Source: Sporosarcina luteola (GTDB lineage: Bacteria; Bacillota; Bacilli; Bacillales_A; Planococcaceae). Taken from it: a DNA stretch of 64,000 nt. Where the stretch lies: the NCBI GenBank assembly GCA_014204635.1, contig JACHLS010000017.1, forward strand, positions 1 through 64,000. The letters are read 5' to 3'. Shown here piece by piece: positions 19,335-28,948 of the stretch. Positions within the stretch are counted from its first letter, which is position 1; each line of letters opens with the position of its first letter. The translations under genes and the position numbers were made by a program. The notes under the pieces were generated by a model. It worked only from the letters and a program-made list of their open reading frames with translations, was not told the origin of the DNA and made no database searches.

Positions 19335-20321
19335 ATGAGTAATCAACCTGTACTGGATGTTAATAACCTAAAGACATATTTTTATTTGGAAAAAGATGTT
19401 GTCGCAAAAGCAGTAGACGATATTTCTTTTTCCGTCTATCCCGGTGAAACGGTTGCTATTGTTGGAGAATCCGGCAGTGGAAAGAGCATTACGGCACTTT
19501 CCATCATGCAGTTGATCAACAAACCGGGCAAGATTGTCGATGGTTCCATTCTGTTAAACGAACAAGATCTGGCTGTGCTGAAGCCGAGACAAATGACTTC
19601 CGTCCGCGGCAATCATATCGGCATGATCTTTCAAGAACCGATGACCGCACTCAATCCCGTTTTTACGATTGGCAGTCAAATGACTGAGACGATTCGCAAA
19701 CATAAAAAACTCTCGAAGAAACAAGCGCACGAAAAAGCGATCGAATTATTACGCACCGTCGGTATACCACGACCTGAACAAATCATCCACGAATACCCAC
19801 ACCAACTTTCGGGCGGCATGCGCCAACGGGTCATGATTGCCATCGCTATATCATGCGAACCGGAGCTGTTAATTGCAGACGAGCCGACAACCGCTTTAGA
19901 TGTGACAATCCAAGCCCAAATTTTGGACTTGCTTCTGGAAATGCAAAAGAAATACGAAATGGCATTACTGCTTATCACCCATGACCTAGGTGTCGTCTAT
20001 GAATATACAGATCGTGTGATGGTCATGTACGGAGGCCAAATCGTTGAACAAGCCCCGACGAAACAGCTTTTGAAATTAACTAAACACCCATACACGCAAG
20101 GTTTGCTCAGCAGCTTGCCAAACATCGACCAAGACATGGAAAGACTCGGAACGATCAAAGGCACCGTTCCTCCAGCTTATAATTTTCCAAAAGGATGCCG
20201 TTTTTCCACCCGATGCCCGTTTGTCATGGATCGGTGCAAAGAATCAAATCCAGCCTTAACTGAATTGGAAAAGGATCATTACGTCCGTTGTTTTTTATAC
20301 GATGGAGGTGACAAGGCATGA
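19335..20321 (+). CDS. oligo/dipeptide ABC transporter ATPase (DppD/OppD type)
   Basis: Cytoplasmic ATPase subunit, 328 aa. Walker [13 protein letters not shown] (about residue 42), signature LSGGMRQRVM, Walker B LLIADEPTTALD. The C-terminal oligopeptide-transporter extension contains CRFSTRCPFVMDRC, the Cys-rich motif common in this family. The ATG at 19335 has TGGAGTGACCCT upstream and gives MSNQPVLDVNN; 14 further upstream codons are open but have no ribosome binding site. It overlaps the next ATPase by 4 nt. First gene of a five-gene peptide uptake operon. Confidence 0.92.
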   Translation: MSNQPVLDVNNLKTYFYLEKDVVAKAVDDISFSVYPGETVAIVGESGSGKSITALSIMQLINKPGKIVDGSILLNEQDLAVLKPRQMTSVRGNHIGMIFQEPMTALNPVFTIGSQMTETIRKHKKLSKKQAHEKAIELLRTVGIPRPEQIIHEYPHQLSGGMRQRVMIAIAISCEPELLIADEPTTALDVTIQAQILDLLLEMQKKYEMALLLITHDLGVVYEYTDRVMVMYGGQIVEQAPTKQLLKLTKHPYTQGLLSSLPNIDQDMERLGTIKGTVPPAYNFPKGCRFSTRCPFVMDRCKESNPALTELEKDHYVRCFLYDGGDKA

Positions 20322-21358
20322 CTCTTAAAACGACAGAATCCAGCCAGTTCGAGGCAACGAAAGAAGTAGAAAAAGAGATATTAATTGATGTCCAGAACGT
20401 CAAAAAATATTTCCCTATCAAAGGGGGCGTGCTGAAGCGGACAATCGGCCATTTAAAAGCAGTTGATGATGTTTCATTTACGATTTACAAAGGCGAAACG
20501 TTGGGGATTGTCGGGGAATCCGGTTCTGGCAAATCTACATTGGGCAGGCTGCTCATCCGCCTTCTTGACCCAACCGAAGGAAAAATCCTATTTCAAGAAG
20601 CGGATATCACCCATCTGACACAGAGGCAGGTCCGGCCATACCGTCAGGATATGCAAATCGTCTTTCAAGATCCATTCGCCTCCTTAAACTCAAAAATGAG
20701 TGTGGAACAACTAATTGAGGAGCCCCTTATTGTCCAAGGCCGTCTTGACAGAAATCAACGGAAAGCCAGGATTTTAGAAATTATCGAGAAGGTAGGATTG
20801 CGTCCCAGCGATCGCCAAAAATACCCGCATGAATTTTCGGGGGGCCAGAGACAGCGTATCAGTATTGCACGTGCATTGGTTTTAAAGCCGAAATTTGTTA
20901 TTTGCGATGAACCTGTTTCAGCACTTGATGTTTCTATCCAAGCGCAAGTACTGAATTTAATGAAAGATCTTCAAGACGAATTCGGTTTGACCTATCTTTT
21001 CATCGCACATGATTTAAGCGTTGTGAAACATATAAGTGAACGGGTTGCCGTTATGTACTTAGGACGTCTTGCTGAAATAGCGCCAAAGAACCGATTATAT
21101 GAGAATCCGTTGCATCCTTACACAAAGGCATTGCTGTCATCCATCCCGGTAATCGACTTGGATGAAGACGCCAGCAAGGTGAAGCGGGAAAAAATTAAAT
21201 TATCCGGCGACCTTCCAAGTCCTGCCAATCCTCCATCCGGATGCACGTTTCGGACAAGATGTCCACAGGCGCATGAGCGTTGCGCGATTGACCGGCCTGA
21301 GTTGAGGGAAATCGAGGAGGACCATTTCGTCGCTTGTCATTTATATGACAACAAATAA
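20318..21358 (+). CDS. oligo/dipeptide ABC transporter ATPase (DppF/OppF type)
   Basis: Second ATPase of the transporter, 346 aa. Walker [14 protein letters not shown], signature [10 protein letters not shown], Walker [15 protein letters not shown]. The C-terminal [14 protein letters not shown] motif is typical. Overlaps the first ATPase (ATGA). A gap of about 150 nt follows before the binding protein gene. Confidence 0.93.
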   Translation: MTLKTTESSQFEATKEVEKEILIDVQNVKKYFPIKGGVLKRTIGHLKAVDDVSFTIYKGETLGIVGESGSGKSTLGRLLIRLLDPTEGKILFQEADITHLTQRQVRPYRQDMQIVFQDPFASLNSKMSVEQLIEEPLIVQGRLDRNQRKARILEIIEKVGLRPSDRQKYPHEFSGGQRQRISIARALVLKPKFVICDEPVSALDVSIQAQVLNLMKDLQDEFGLTYLFIAHDLSVVKHISERVAVMYLGRLAEIAPKNRLYENPLHPYTKALLSSIPVIDLDEDASKVKREKIKLSGDLPSPANPPSGCTFRTRCPQAHERCAIDRPELREIEEDHFVACHLYDNK

Positions 21359-21505
21359 ATATACTTTAGGAAGTCTTCGTCCGCTTGTGCAGAAATGGGG
21401 TCTTTCCTTTAGTTTTCTTGTAGGGGGTGGTGCAGCGAGTGAAAATGTCCAGCATTTATAGCATTCTTTGGTTTTCATCCAACAAAATATAAAGGGGGAT
21501 TTCAA

Positions 21506-23332
21506 TTGGTGAAACGAAATAAACAGTATGTATTCCTTTTTCTCCTGTTATTGGTCTTTGGGATGGTATTAGCGGCCTGTAATAAGGAGTCTGACAAAGG
21601 AGGTACGTCTACTGAAAAACCACAAGCAGAAGAAACAAATAAAAACGAGGATGGTTCAGAAAATACTTCAGGACCGAAAGAAGGCGGGACCATTACCGGT
21701 GCAATGTACTCTGCTCCGGCAGGCATGTTCAACCCGATCTTCTATCAAGATACCTATGAAGCAAATGTCCTTGACTTTACTCATGAAAGCTTAGTTTCAC
21801 AAGATGGGAATTTGGAGTTCATTCCAAGCCTGGCGAAAGAATGGAAAGTGAATGACGAACAAACTGAAATCACATTCACTCTTGAAGAAGGAGTCAAGTG
21901 GCATGATGGTGAGGAATTTACAGCTCATGACGTCGTATATACGTACAAAGCAATATCTGATCCGGATTATGTTGAGGCAGGCGGTGTTCGAACGAACTAT
22001 GTGACGCCATTGCTCGGATATGATGAATATGTTGCAGGAGAAACAGATGAGTTCATCGGTGTCGTGGCCGATAATGACTACCAAGTAACTTTCAAATTCA
22101 AAGAACCGAATGTTACACCACTTTACACAGCGAGTTTCACAATCATTCCAGAACATATCTTTAAGGATATTCCTGTTGCACAAATACCCGAAGCAGAAGA
22201 ATCCTTGCAGCCAGGAAAAGTCATTGGGACCGGCCCTTTCAAATTTACGGACATGGTCGAACGGGAACAATATGTTCTTGAAAAACACGGAGACTACTGG
22301 CAAGGGGCTCCGCATCTCGATAAAATTGTCTGGAAGGTCGTTGCCCAGTCAGTTATGACCGGATTGCTTGAAAAAGGAGAAATCGATTTCGTTGCCAGCC
22401 CGGGCGGTATTGCACCTGCCGATTATGATATGGTCAGCGATTACGGCAACATCACTATAGTAGAGCAACCGGATTTCGGTTATCAGGTAATGGGCTTTAA
22501 ACAAAACCACCGGACGACAGAGGATGTGGCATCCGGAGCAATTAATCCAGACAATTGGGTACCAAATGAAAAGTTGTCGAATCCTAAAGTCCGCCAAGCG
22601 ATCGCTTACTCCGTGAATCGTCAAGGACTCATTGGGGAAGGTCACGGGCAAGGATTGCTTCACGGCCGCGGTCAACAAATCAATTCCCCAATTGCAACAC
22701 AATTCTGGGTGTATGATGAAAATGCTGCTGTCAATTACACGTACGACCCGGACAAAGCAATGCAAATCCTAGATGAAGAAGGCTACGTTGACGTTGACGG
22801 CGATGGCTTCCGTGAAGACCCAAAAGGAAATAAGTGGATTCTAAACTTTGATTATCCGACTGGAAATGAATTGCGTGAAAGATCAGCTCCATTAATTAAG
22901 AGCGATCTAGAGAAAGTCGGTATCCAAGTGAATTTGCGCCAGCCAAAGGAAATGTCTGCGTATGTTCCTGACTTGACAAACGACAATACAGACTTCGATC
23001 TTTATTTGATCGGTTGGACTCTCAGCAGCGCTGATCCGGATCCATCCGGTTTATGGAACACGAAAGCAGGCTATAACTTCTCACGCTGGAATAATCCAAA
23101 ATCCGAAGAGCTCTTGCAAAAAGGATTGAAAGCTCCAGAAGCGTTCGAAAAGGATTTCCGCGCCGAAGTTTATAAAGAATGGCAGCAACTTTTCTCCGAG
23201 GACTTGCCGGCATTAATATTGTACGCACAAAACGCCATTTGGGCATACAATGATCGGATCCAAGGAATTAAGCCATTGGGCCATACGATGTACCAAGATC
23301 CTCATGAGTGGTGGGTAGAGGACGCTAAGTAA
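21506..23332 (+). CDS. peptide-binding lipoprotein (OppA/DppA family, SBP_bac_5)
   Basis: A 608-aa extracellular lipoprotein that captures peptides for the transporter. The signal peptide ends in the lipobox LAAC at about residues 22-25, followed by a charged, low-complexity linker (residues 26-58) and then the binding domain. SBP family 5 features are clear: WHDGEEFTAHDVVYT, VIGTGPFKF and NPKVRQAIAYSVNRQ. The start is TTG at 21506, 6 nt after AAAGGGGGA; a GTG follows directly and is also possible. The Asn/Glu-rich linker suggests a cell-wall-spanning tether. Confidence 0.93.
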   Translation: MVKRNKQYVFLFLLLLVFGMVLAACNKESDKGGTSTEKPQAEETNKNEDGSENTSGPKEGGTITGAMYSAPAGMFNPIFYQDTYEANVLDFTHESLVSQDGNLEFIPSLAKEWKVNDEQTEITFTLEEGVKWHDGEEFTAHDVVYTYKAISDPDYVEAGGVRTNYVTPLLGYDEYVAGETDEFIGVVADNDYQVTFKFKEPNVTPLYTASFTIIPEHIFKDIPVAQIPEAEESLQPGKVIGTGPFKFTDMVEREQYVLEKHGDYWQGAPHLDKIVWKVVAQSVMTGLLEKGEIDFVASPGGIAPADYDMVSDYGNITIVEQPDFGYQVMGFKQNHRTTEDVASGAINPDNWVPNEKLSNPKVRQAIAYSVNRQGLIGEGHGQGLLHGRGQQINSPIATQFWVYDENAAVNYTYDPDKAMQILDEEGYVDVDGDGFREDPKGNKWILNFDYPTGNELRERSAPLIKSDLEKVGIQVNLRQPKEMSAYVPDLTNDNTDFDLYLIGWTLSSADPDPSGLWNTKAGYNFSRWNNPKSEELLQKGLKAPEAFEKDFRAEVYKEWQQLFSEDLPALILYAQNAIWAYNDRIQGIKPLGHTMYQDPHEWWVEDAK

Positions 23333-23347
23333 TAGAAGACACTGTGG

Positions 23348-23376
23348 GAGTATGCCGGCTGGATAGCGGCATACTC
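23348..23376 (+). other. intercistronic hairpin between binding protein and permease
   Basis: A perfect 10-bp stem GAGTATGCCG/CGGCATACTC with no T-run after it. It lies right behind the binding-protein stop. Similar hairpins in transporter operons protect the upstream mRNA or partly terminate, so binding protein exceeds permease; that role is inferred. Confidence 0.7.
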
Positions 23377-23400
23377 TCCCTCTTCATGGGAGGAAAAATT

Positions 23401-24366
23401 ATGTACCAATATATCATACGTAGGATTTTAGTATTCATCCCCATGCTGCTAGCCCTTTCCATCATCGTGTTCGGGCTGGCGAAAGCAGCTCCCGGTGACC
23501 CATTCACTGGTAAAATTCTTGATCCAAATGTAGATCCGATTGTGTACGAACAGCAACGGGCGGCGTTGGGCTTGGATAAATCGATTCCTGAACAGTACTT
23601 GCATTGGGTCTCTTCTGTCGCAAAAGGAAACTTTGGAAAATCCATTACTTACAACGGACGCTCAGTTGAAAGCTTAATCAAAGAGCGTGTGAAAAACACT
23701 GTTTACTTAGGTCTTTTCTCTCTCGGCATCACCCTGATCGTCGCCATACCAATCGGTATTTATTCGGCGCGTCATCCTTATTCCCTTCTTGACTATGGAG
23801 CGACGACTTTTGGTTTCTTCGGACTTGCTGTGCCAAATTTCTTCTTTGGGCTAGTAGCCATTTATTTACTCTCTATTAATCTGGGCTGGTTTCCAGCGCA
23901 AGGGACCGTATCAAGCAACAGCTTATCCGGATTCGCAGAATTCACAGACCGTATTCATCATATGGTCCTTCCCGGGCTGACGCTGGGTCTTGCAGGCACA
24001 GCTACCTACATGCGGTATATGCGTTCTGAAGTGATGGACGTGCTCGGCAGCGATTATATTCGGACAGCCAAAGCAAAAGGGATGAGCGATCGGAATGTGT
24101 TGTACAAACATACGTTGCGGAATGCGATGATTCCAATCATTACATTGATGGGATTCGAATTCGGAGCTCTATTGGGCGGAGCTATTATTACAGAACAGGT
24201 TTTCAACTTCCCAGGGCTCGGAACGTTGTTTATCGGCTCTGTCGTCAACCGCGATTATCCTGTTATCATGGCAATCGCCCTTTTGCTAGGAGTCGCCATT
24301 CTTGTCGGAAATCTATTAGCAGATATTTTCTATAGCATCGTCGATCCGAGGATCCGCTATGATTGA
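23401..24366 (+). CDS. peptide ABC transporter permease (DppB/AppB type)
   Basis: Membrane subunit of 321 aa with about six helices and the binding-protein-dependent transport EAA motif near DYIRTAKAKGMSDRNVLYKH. The N-terminus MYQYIIRRILVFIPMLLALS is typical of the B-type permease. The ATG at 23401 follows GGGAGGAAAAATT. The gene is followed 11 nt later by the second permease. Confidence 0.93.
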   Translation: MYQYIIRRILVFIPMLLALSIIVFGLAKAAPGDPFTGKILDPNVDPIVYEQQRAALGLDKSIPEQYLHWVSSVAKGNFGKSITYNGRSVESLIKERVKNTVYLGLFSLGITLIVAIPIGIYSARHPYSLLDYGATTFGFFGLAVPNFFFGLVAIYLLSINLGWFPAQGTVSSNSLSGFAEFTDRIHHMVLPGLTLGLAGTATYMRYMRSEVMDVLGSDYIRTAKAKGMSDRNVLYKHTLRNAMIPIITLMGFEFGALLGGAIITEQVFNFPGLGTLFIGSVVNRDYPVIMAIALLLGVAILVGNLLADIFYSIVDPRIRYD

Positions 24367-24377
24367 GGTGAATACTA

Positions 24378-25295
24378 ATGCAATCCATATCAAATAATGA
24401 ACAGCCTGCCGAAGACATGACAATGGACGTGGACCGCAAGCATAGAAGCCCCTTCCAATTATCCATGCGGCGATTTATGCGGAACAAGCTGGCCATCGCA
24501 GGACTCGTTGTATTGACACTCATCGTCTGCGCTTCCATCTTTGCGCCCCTGCTGACAGACTACGATCCGGAGGAAGCCAACTTGCTCATGGTTGAACAAA
24601 AACCGAGCAGCGACCATATCTTAGGTACGGACAGTTCCGGACGCGATAATTTTGCCCGATTGCTGTATGGGTCGCGGATTTCCTTGACCATCGGTTTCAG
24701 TGCGATGCTATTCACCGTACTAATCGGACTTATTATGGGAGCGGTGAGCGGGTATTACGGTGGAATCATCGATAATATTATCATGCGTGTCACTGATATC
24801 ATTTTGGCTCTGCCATTCATCGTTTTGGCGATGACCATCATGGCATTGCTCGAAAAAGTGACAATTGGCCTTTTTATTGTCATTATCGCGGTAACTGCGT
24901 GGCCGTCACTTGCCAGAATCGTTCGGGGAACGTTCCTCTCTTTGCGTGAACAGGAATTCGTTTTGGGGGCGAGAGCAATCGGCGCTCGTGATTCAAGGAT
25001 TATTTTCCGGCATTTCATTCCGAACGCGATTGGCCCCATCATTGTTAATGCGACATTGATGATGGCTTCGATGATACTATTCGAATCAGGCTTAAGCTTT
25101 ATCGGAATGGGAATACCACAACCAACACCAACTTGGGGCAATATGATTTCCGAAGCGCAGAATATTCGTGTTCTCCGTTATCATCCTGAAGCTTGGATAC
25201 CGCCTGGTCTCAGCATTCTTATCACAGTACTCGCCATCAATTTCATTGGGGATGGTCTCCGGGATGCATTCGATCCAAAGAGCGACCGGCGATAA
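24378..25295 (+). CDS. peptide ABC transporter permease (DppC/OppC type)
   Basis: Membrane subunit of 305 aa. A charged N-terminal cytoplasmic tail (residues 1-37) is followed by about six helices. The EAA-type loop reads EFVLGARAIGARDSRIIFRH and the GTDSSGRDNFARLLYGSR segment is diagnostic of the C-type permease. Last gene of the operon; no strong terminator is seen directly after it, so readthrough toward the KGG gene is possible. Confidence 0.93.
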   Translation: MQSISNNEQPAEDMTMDVDRKHRSPFQLSMRRFMRNKLAIAGLVVLTLIVCASIFAPLLTDYDPEEANLLMVEQKPSSDHILGTDSSGRDNFARLLYGSRISLTIGFSAMLFTVLIGLIMGAVSGYYGGIIDNIIMRVTDIILALPFIVLAMTIMALLEKVTIGLFIVIIAVTAWPSLARIVRGTFLSLREQEFVLGARAIGARDSRIIFRHFIPNAIGPIIVNATLMMASMILFESGLSFIGMGIPQPTPTWGNMISEAQNIRVLRYHPEAWIPPGLSILITVLAINFIGDGLRDAFDPKSDRR

Positions 25296-25404
25296 CGTCT
25301 CTCCAACCGTCCGGCTATCCCAACTTGCCGTTCATAAATGTATCGACAATGCCTTTCAAGAGGACAACTCTTGTTTCTAGAGAACATTCTTTTTCATATA
25401 AAAT

Positions 25405-25430
25405 GTTTAATAGAGGGTCTTCCAGGGAAC
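25405..25430 (+). promoter_or_regulatory. sigma-B promoter of the KGG stress gene
   Basis: GTTTAA (25405-25410), 14 bp, GGGAAC (25425-25430), a very good match to the general-stress sigma-B consensus GTTTAA-N12-15-GGGWAW. It lies about 50 bp before a GsiB-like gene, a classical sigma-B target. Confidence 0.82.
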
Positions 25431-25479
25431 TAAAACAATAGAAACATGATACTACTATTTTCAAAGGAGGACTTTACAA

Positions 25480-25776
25480 ATGGCTAACAACGACAACAAC
25501 AAAGACGGTAAAATGACGGTGGAAGAAGCAGGACGTAAAGGCGGAGAAGCAACTTCCGAGAAACATGGTAGAGACTTTTACGAGGAAATCGGTAAAAAAG
25601 GCGGAGAAGCGACAGCCCGCAATCACGATAAGGAATTTTACCAAGAAATCGGTAAAAAAGGTGGAGAGGCTCGTGCCCAACAGCATGAAGGAAACACGAG
25701 CGATGGCAAAATGAGCTTAGAAGAAGCCGGTGAAAAAGGCGGAGAAGCTCGCGCCAAACAACGTAAGAACGATTAA
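25480..25776 (+). CDS. KGG-repeat general stress protein (GsiB-like)
   Basis: A 98-aa, very hydrophilic protein with four copies of a roughly 20-residue unit ending in KGGEA (residues about 19, 40, 60 and 87), for example FYEEIGKKGGEATARNHD. This is the stress-induced KGG repeat family, related to B. subtilis GsiB and to desiccation-protection proteins. AAAGGAGGACTTTACAA precedes the ATG. The sigma-B promoter upstream supports induction by general stress. Shorter than GsiB (123 aa) because it has fewer repeats. Confidence 0.92.
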   Translation: MANNDNNKDGKMTVEEAGRKGGEATSEKHGRDFYEEIGKKGGEATARNHDKEFYQEIGKKGGEARAQQHEGNTSDGKMSLEEAGEKGGEARAKQRKND

Positions 25777-25785
25777 ACAAACATA

Positions 25786-25868
25786 AAAAAAGAAGTCCTG
25801 TAAAAGGGCTTCTTTTTTTATGTATATGTAACATTGTGACCCTCCTGAATTTCAGGAGGGTCATAATG
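25786..25868. terminator. double terminator between KGG gene and Mo-oxidoreductase gene
   Basis: Two hairpins lie between convergent genes. The first, AAAAAAAGAAG/CTTCTTTTTTT (25786-25821), has T-runs in both directions. The second, a near-perfect stem around GACCCTCCTGA/TCAGGAGGGTC (25831-25867), sits right at the end of the minus-strand gene. Confidence 0.88.
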
Positions 25869-28295
25869 TTACATTTTTTCCCGATAAGGCATGTAGGGCT
25901 GCAAAGGAACGTTAATGATCGATAACGGTATTTCAATCATTTCTCCTATTTGCAGTTCATACGGGTCAGCTTTCTGATTGGCAGCCAGCAAATCCTGTAC
26001 AGTCAACCCATACTGTTCTGCTATGCTCTCCAAGGATTCATTTTGGCTAATCGCATATCGATCTCGTATCTTTTCTATCTTACAAACAGATTGTTTAAAT
26101 GTCGGTTGCTTAGATAGCGGATCTACAAAGTCATTCGTTAGTTCATTCGCTGCCTCTTTTTTATTCCAATTGCCGAAATGGAAAGGGACAAAAATAAGCC
26201 CTTTTTTCACCATCTCTCCTATCCTGGCAGGGACTTCTATCTCTCCGCGCGGCGAGGAGAGCCGGACTACTTCTCCTTCCACAATTCCTAGTTGCTGTGC
26301 ATCTTCCGTATTGATCTCGACATAAGCATGTTGGGCTGCCATATGAAGCATGGGAGCACGTGCTGTTTTGGTCCTTGTATGCCAATGCCAGACAAGTCTT
26401 CCAGTCGTCAGCCACATCGGATATCGTTGATTTGGCTCTTCATACGGCCGTAAATAGACAGTCGGATGAAATATAGCACGTCCATCCGCTCCCATATCCT
26501 CAAACTCTTTCTTTGAGAGGGCTCTGCCAGTTAATTGATCCTTCGTAAAACTTTGCGCATCATCCACTTTTGTGTGGAAACGGAAGTCTGAATATAGACG
26601 GGGTGTACCGGTCGATTTGTCATCCGGCACCGGCCAGCGCATGCCATTCAATTGTTCCAACCGTTCATACGTAATGCCTGTCATATCGCAAGGACGGCCT
26701 TTTGATATCCGCTTAAATTCATCAAAGCACTCCTCAGGTGTCTGATAACCAATCAAAGGCTGACCGTCTTTATCCATAAGTTCCATACGACGAGCAAAAT
26801 CCAATAGTACTTCAAAATCCGATTTCACCCCTGCTGGCGGTTCCACCGCTTTCCGCAATACGTTGATCGTCCGATCTCCATTCTCCATCGTCCCTTCCTT
26901 TTCTCCCCAAAGAGCTACAGGAAGAATGACATCTGCTACACTGGAAGTTTCAGTTAAAAAAGGATCTTGCACAACAACAAACGTCTTTTCCAGGGCCCGT
27001 TTTGCGCGTCTGCGATTCGGTAGAGAGACCATCGGATTTGTGCCTATATTCCAAAAGAAATCTACTTCCTCCCGCTCTATCATGGAAATGATATCCTCGA
27101 TGCCTTTTTCAGGACCCGCAGGCAAGCGATTCATTTCTACATTCCAAAGCTCTGCCATTTCACGGATGTGTGCTTCATTGGTCGGATTTCGATGTGCAGG
27201 ATACGTCCCGACTCCTCCCGCCGTGCGATTCGCGGACGAGCTCGGCTGGCCGGCCATATGAAGTGGTCCACTACCCGGCTTTCCAATCAATCCGCGCAAC
27301 AGATGAAGGTTATTGACCGCCACACAAGCAGTCGTCGCTTCAGCACTTTGGTATACGCCTTGCAAAGTGGTCGTCACAAGAGAAGGTGTCTTGGCAATCT
27401 GATTGATGGCTGTTACCAAAGTCTCCAAAGGAATGCCAGTCGTTTGTACAGTCTTCTCCAATGTCCATTCTTCAACGGAGTCTTTCATCTTCTCGAAGCC
27501 GATCGTGTGGGCTTCAATGAATGACTTATCAATTGCTCCATTATAAATCAATTCTCGAATCATCCCGTTGAGTAATGGAACATTCGTTGCGGGGTATAAT
27601 TGTAAATGCAGGTCCGCTTCTTTGGCAGTCAAAGTCTTGCGTGGATCGACAACCATAATATATGGTTTTCCAGTTCGTTTTTTACGTTCCATAATGCGTT
27701 CAAAAAGAACAGTGCCGGTTTCCGCTACATTATGGCCAAATAATATTAGTGTTTCCGTTTCATCCACATCCTCAAATGATGCGGGTGCTCCATCTGCACC
27801 AAATGATTGCAGAAGGCAAAATTCTGTTGTCGCCGTACATAAGCGCGTGTTGGCATCAAGCAAATGAGTTTGCAGTCCGGCTCTTCCTATTTTGGCTATA
27901 GTATAATAATCCTCTAAAAATCCTTGGCCTGTAGAATATATACAAATGCTGTTATGGCCTTTTTCACGAAGCGACTGCTTTGCCTTGCTGACAATCAACT
28001 CCATCGCCTCATCCCATGAAGCAGGTTGGAGCGTCCCGTTCGCATCCCGTATGAGAGGTGTCGTCAGTCGATCCGGTGCATTATTGGCATACCACTGGTT
28101 TTCACCCTTCGGCCCCAGTCTTCCACGGTTAATTGGATGATCCTTGTTTCCTTTAATGCCAACAATTTTTTCGTCTTTTACGGCAATATGACATCCGCAG
28201 CCGACTGAACAAATGTTGCATGTGCTATACACCCAGCGATCTACTTCACCCTGACTATAAATGTTTTGATCAACCCGTTCACTTTTCCAAGCCAC
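25869..28295 (-). CDS. molybdopterin oxidoreductase (nitrate reductase-like) with C-terminal LysM domain
   Basis: An 808-aa molybdopterin enzyme resembling the assimilatory nitrate reductase (NasA/NapA-like) branch. The N-terminal [4Fe-4S] site is CNICSVGCGC plus a later Cys-poor loop, so the fourth ligand is not obvious. The predicted Mo-binding Cys lies in ANTRLCTATT (about residue 152). The AGQPSSSANRTAGG, NPMVSLPN and ILPVALWGEKEGT segments are typical. Residues about 640-745 form the molybdopterin dinucleotide-binding domain. The last 50 residues (SLESIAEQYGLTVQDLLAAN) form a LysM domain, unexpected in an enzyme with no visible signal peptide. GTG start, GGGAGGGATAACA upstream. It directly follows the 145-aa gene. 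Substrate unproven; no nitrite reductase is nearby. Confidence 0.85.
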   Translation of the reverse strand: MAWKSERVDQNIYSQGEVDRWVYSTCNICSVGCGCHIAVKDEKIVGIKGNKDHPINRGRLGPKGENQWYANNAPDRLTTPLIRDANGTLQPASWDEAMELIVSKAKQSLREKGHNSICIYSTGQGFLEDYYTIAKIGRAGLQTHLLDANTRLCTATTEFCLLQSFGADGAPASFEDVDETETLILFGHNVAETGTVLFERIMERKKRTGKPYIMVVDPRKTLTAKEADLHLQLYPATNVPLLNGMIRELIYNGAIDKSFIEAHTIGFEKMKDSVEEWTLEKTVQTTGIPLETLVTAINQIAKTPSLVTTTLQGVYQSAEATTACVAVNNLHLLRGLIGKPGSGPLHMAGQPSSSANRTAGGVGTYPAHRNPTNEAHIREMAELWNVEMNRLPAGPEKGIEDIISMIEREEVDFFWNIGTNPMVSLPNRRRAKRALEKTFVVVQDPFLTETSSVADVILPVALWGEKEGTMENGDRTINVLRKAVEPPAGVKSDFEVLLDFARRMELMDKDGQPLIGYQTPEECFDEFKRISKGRPCDMTGITYERLEQLNGMRWPVPDDKSTGTPRLYSDFRFHTKVDDAQSFTKDQLTGRALSKKEFEDMGADGRAIFHPTVYLRPYEEPNQRYPMWLTTGRLVWHWHTRTKTARAPMLHMAAQHAYVEINTEDAQQLGIVEGEVVRLSSPRGEIEVPARIGEMVKKGLIFVPFHFGNWNKKEAANELTNDFVDPLSKQPTFKQSVCKIEKIRDRYAISQNESLESIAEQYGLTVQDLLAANQKADPYELQIGEMIEIPLSIINVPLQPYMPYREKM

Positions 28296-28297
28296 TG

Positions 28298-28735
28298 TTA
28301 TCCCTCCCGAGTAGTTGCCGGTAAATAAAAGGACGGCACTACAAACTTGACCGCTTCATGCCCATACATATTTTCAAGTTCAGCACCGGCTGCTTCCAAA
28401 TTCTTTTTCATATTTCGGATCAAAGGCTCCATCTGTTCGGCAAGTCCCCTGGATTGCCATTCCAACCATTCCGTAGCCCGTTTCCATGATTCAAAAAAGG
28501 GATTGGATACCTCATTCGCATGGAACATAATGGTATACTCATCTTTTAAGTCGTCCAAAGAAGTCGGACCATTTGTTGACAGCTTTCCAGTAATAATATT
28601 TAAAGCAGCCAATTGTTTATGTAAACTGGCTTCCAATAAAGTCAGCAACGGATGGTCCACTGCTGCGGTCATAGAGAGTGCCGCTTCCGTGTCATCCTGA
28701 ATGTCCATCAATAAAATAACAATTTTCTTTGTCAA
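28298..28735 (-). CDS. hypothetical protein upstream of Mo-oxidoreductase
   Basis: A 145-aa soluble, largely helical protein with no signal peptide or Cys motif. The stop is 2 nt before the GTG of the oxidoreductase (TAACAGTG), so the two are cotranscribed and probably coupled. A segment LKDEYTIMFHANEVSNPFFE faintly recalls the acidic E-Y-x2-L-F segment of TorD/NarJ-type redox chaperones, but the resemblance is too weak to name the family. A maturation or partner role for the oxidoreductase is inferred from position only. Confidence 0.7.
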   Translation of the reverse strand: MTKKIVILLMDIQDDTEAALSMTAAVDHPLLTLLEASLHKQLAALNIITGKLSTNGPTSLDDLKDEYTIMFHANEVSNPFFESWKRATEWLEWQSRGLAEQMEPLIRNMKKNLEAAGAELENMYGHEAVKFVVPSFYLPATTREG

Positions 28736-28948
28736 TTTCCGCCCTCCTTTCCTCCACTATTGCAATGCCCTTTTTTCATTTTTCAAAACTAATCCAAGCT
28801 GATGAAATCATCAAAAAGTGACGAAATTCAACAGCATCCATTCAACAGAAAAGTTTCGGAAGAGATTCGAATTCAAACAGCGTATCCCAAAATCCCAAAC
28901 GGATAAAAAACGAATTTCAGTCCATATTAACTTTGGAGGTGAAAATCA

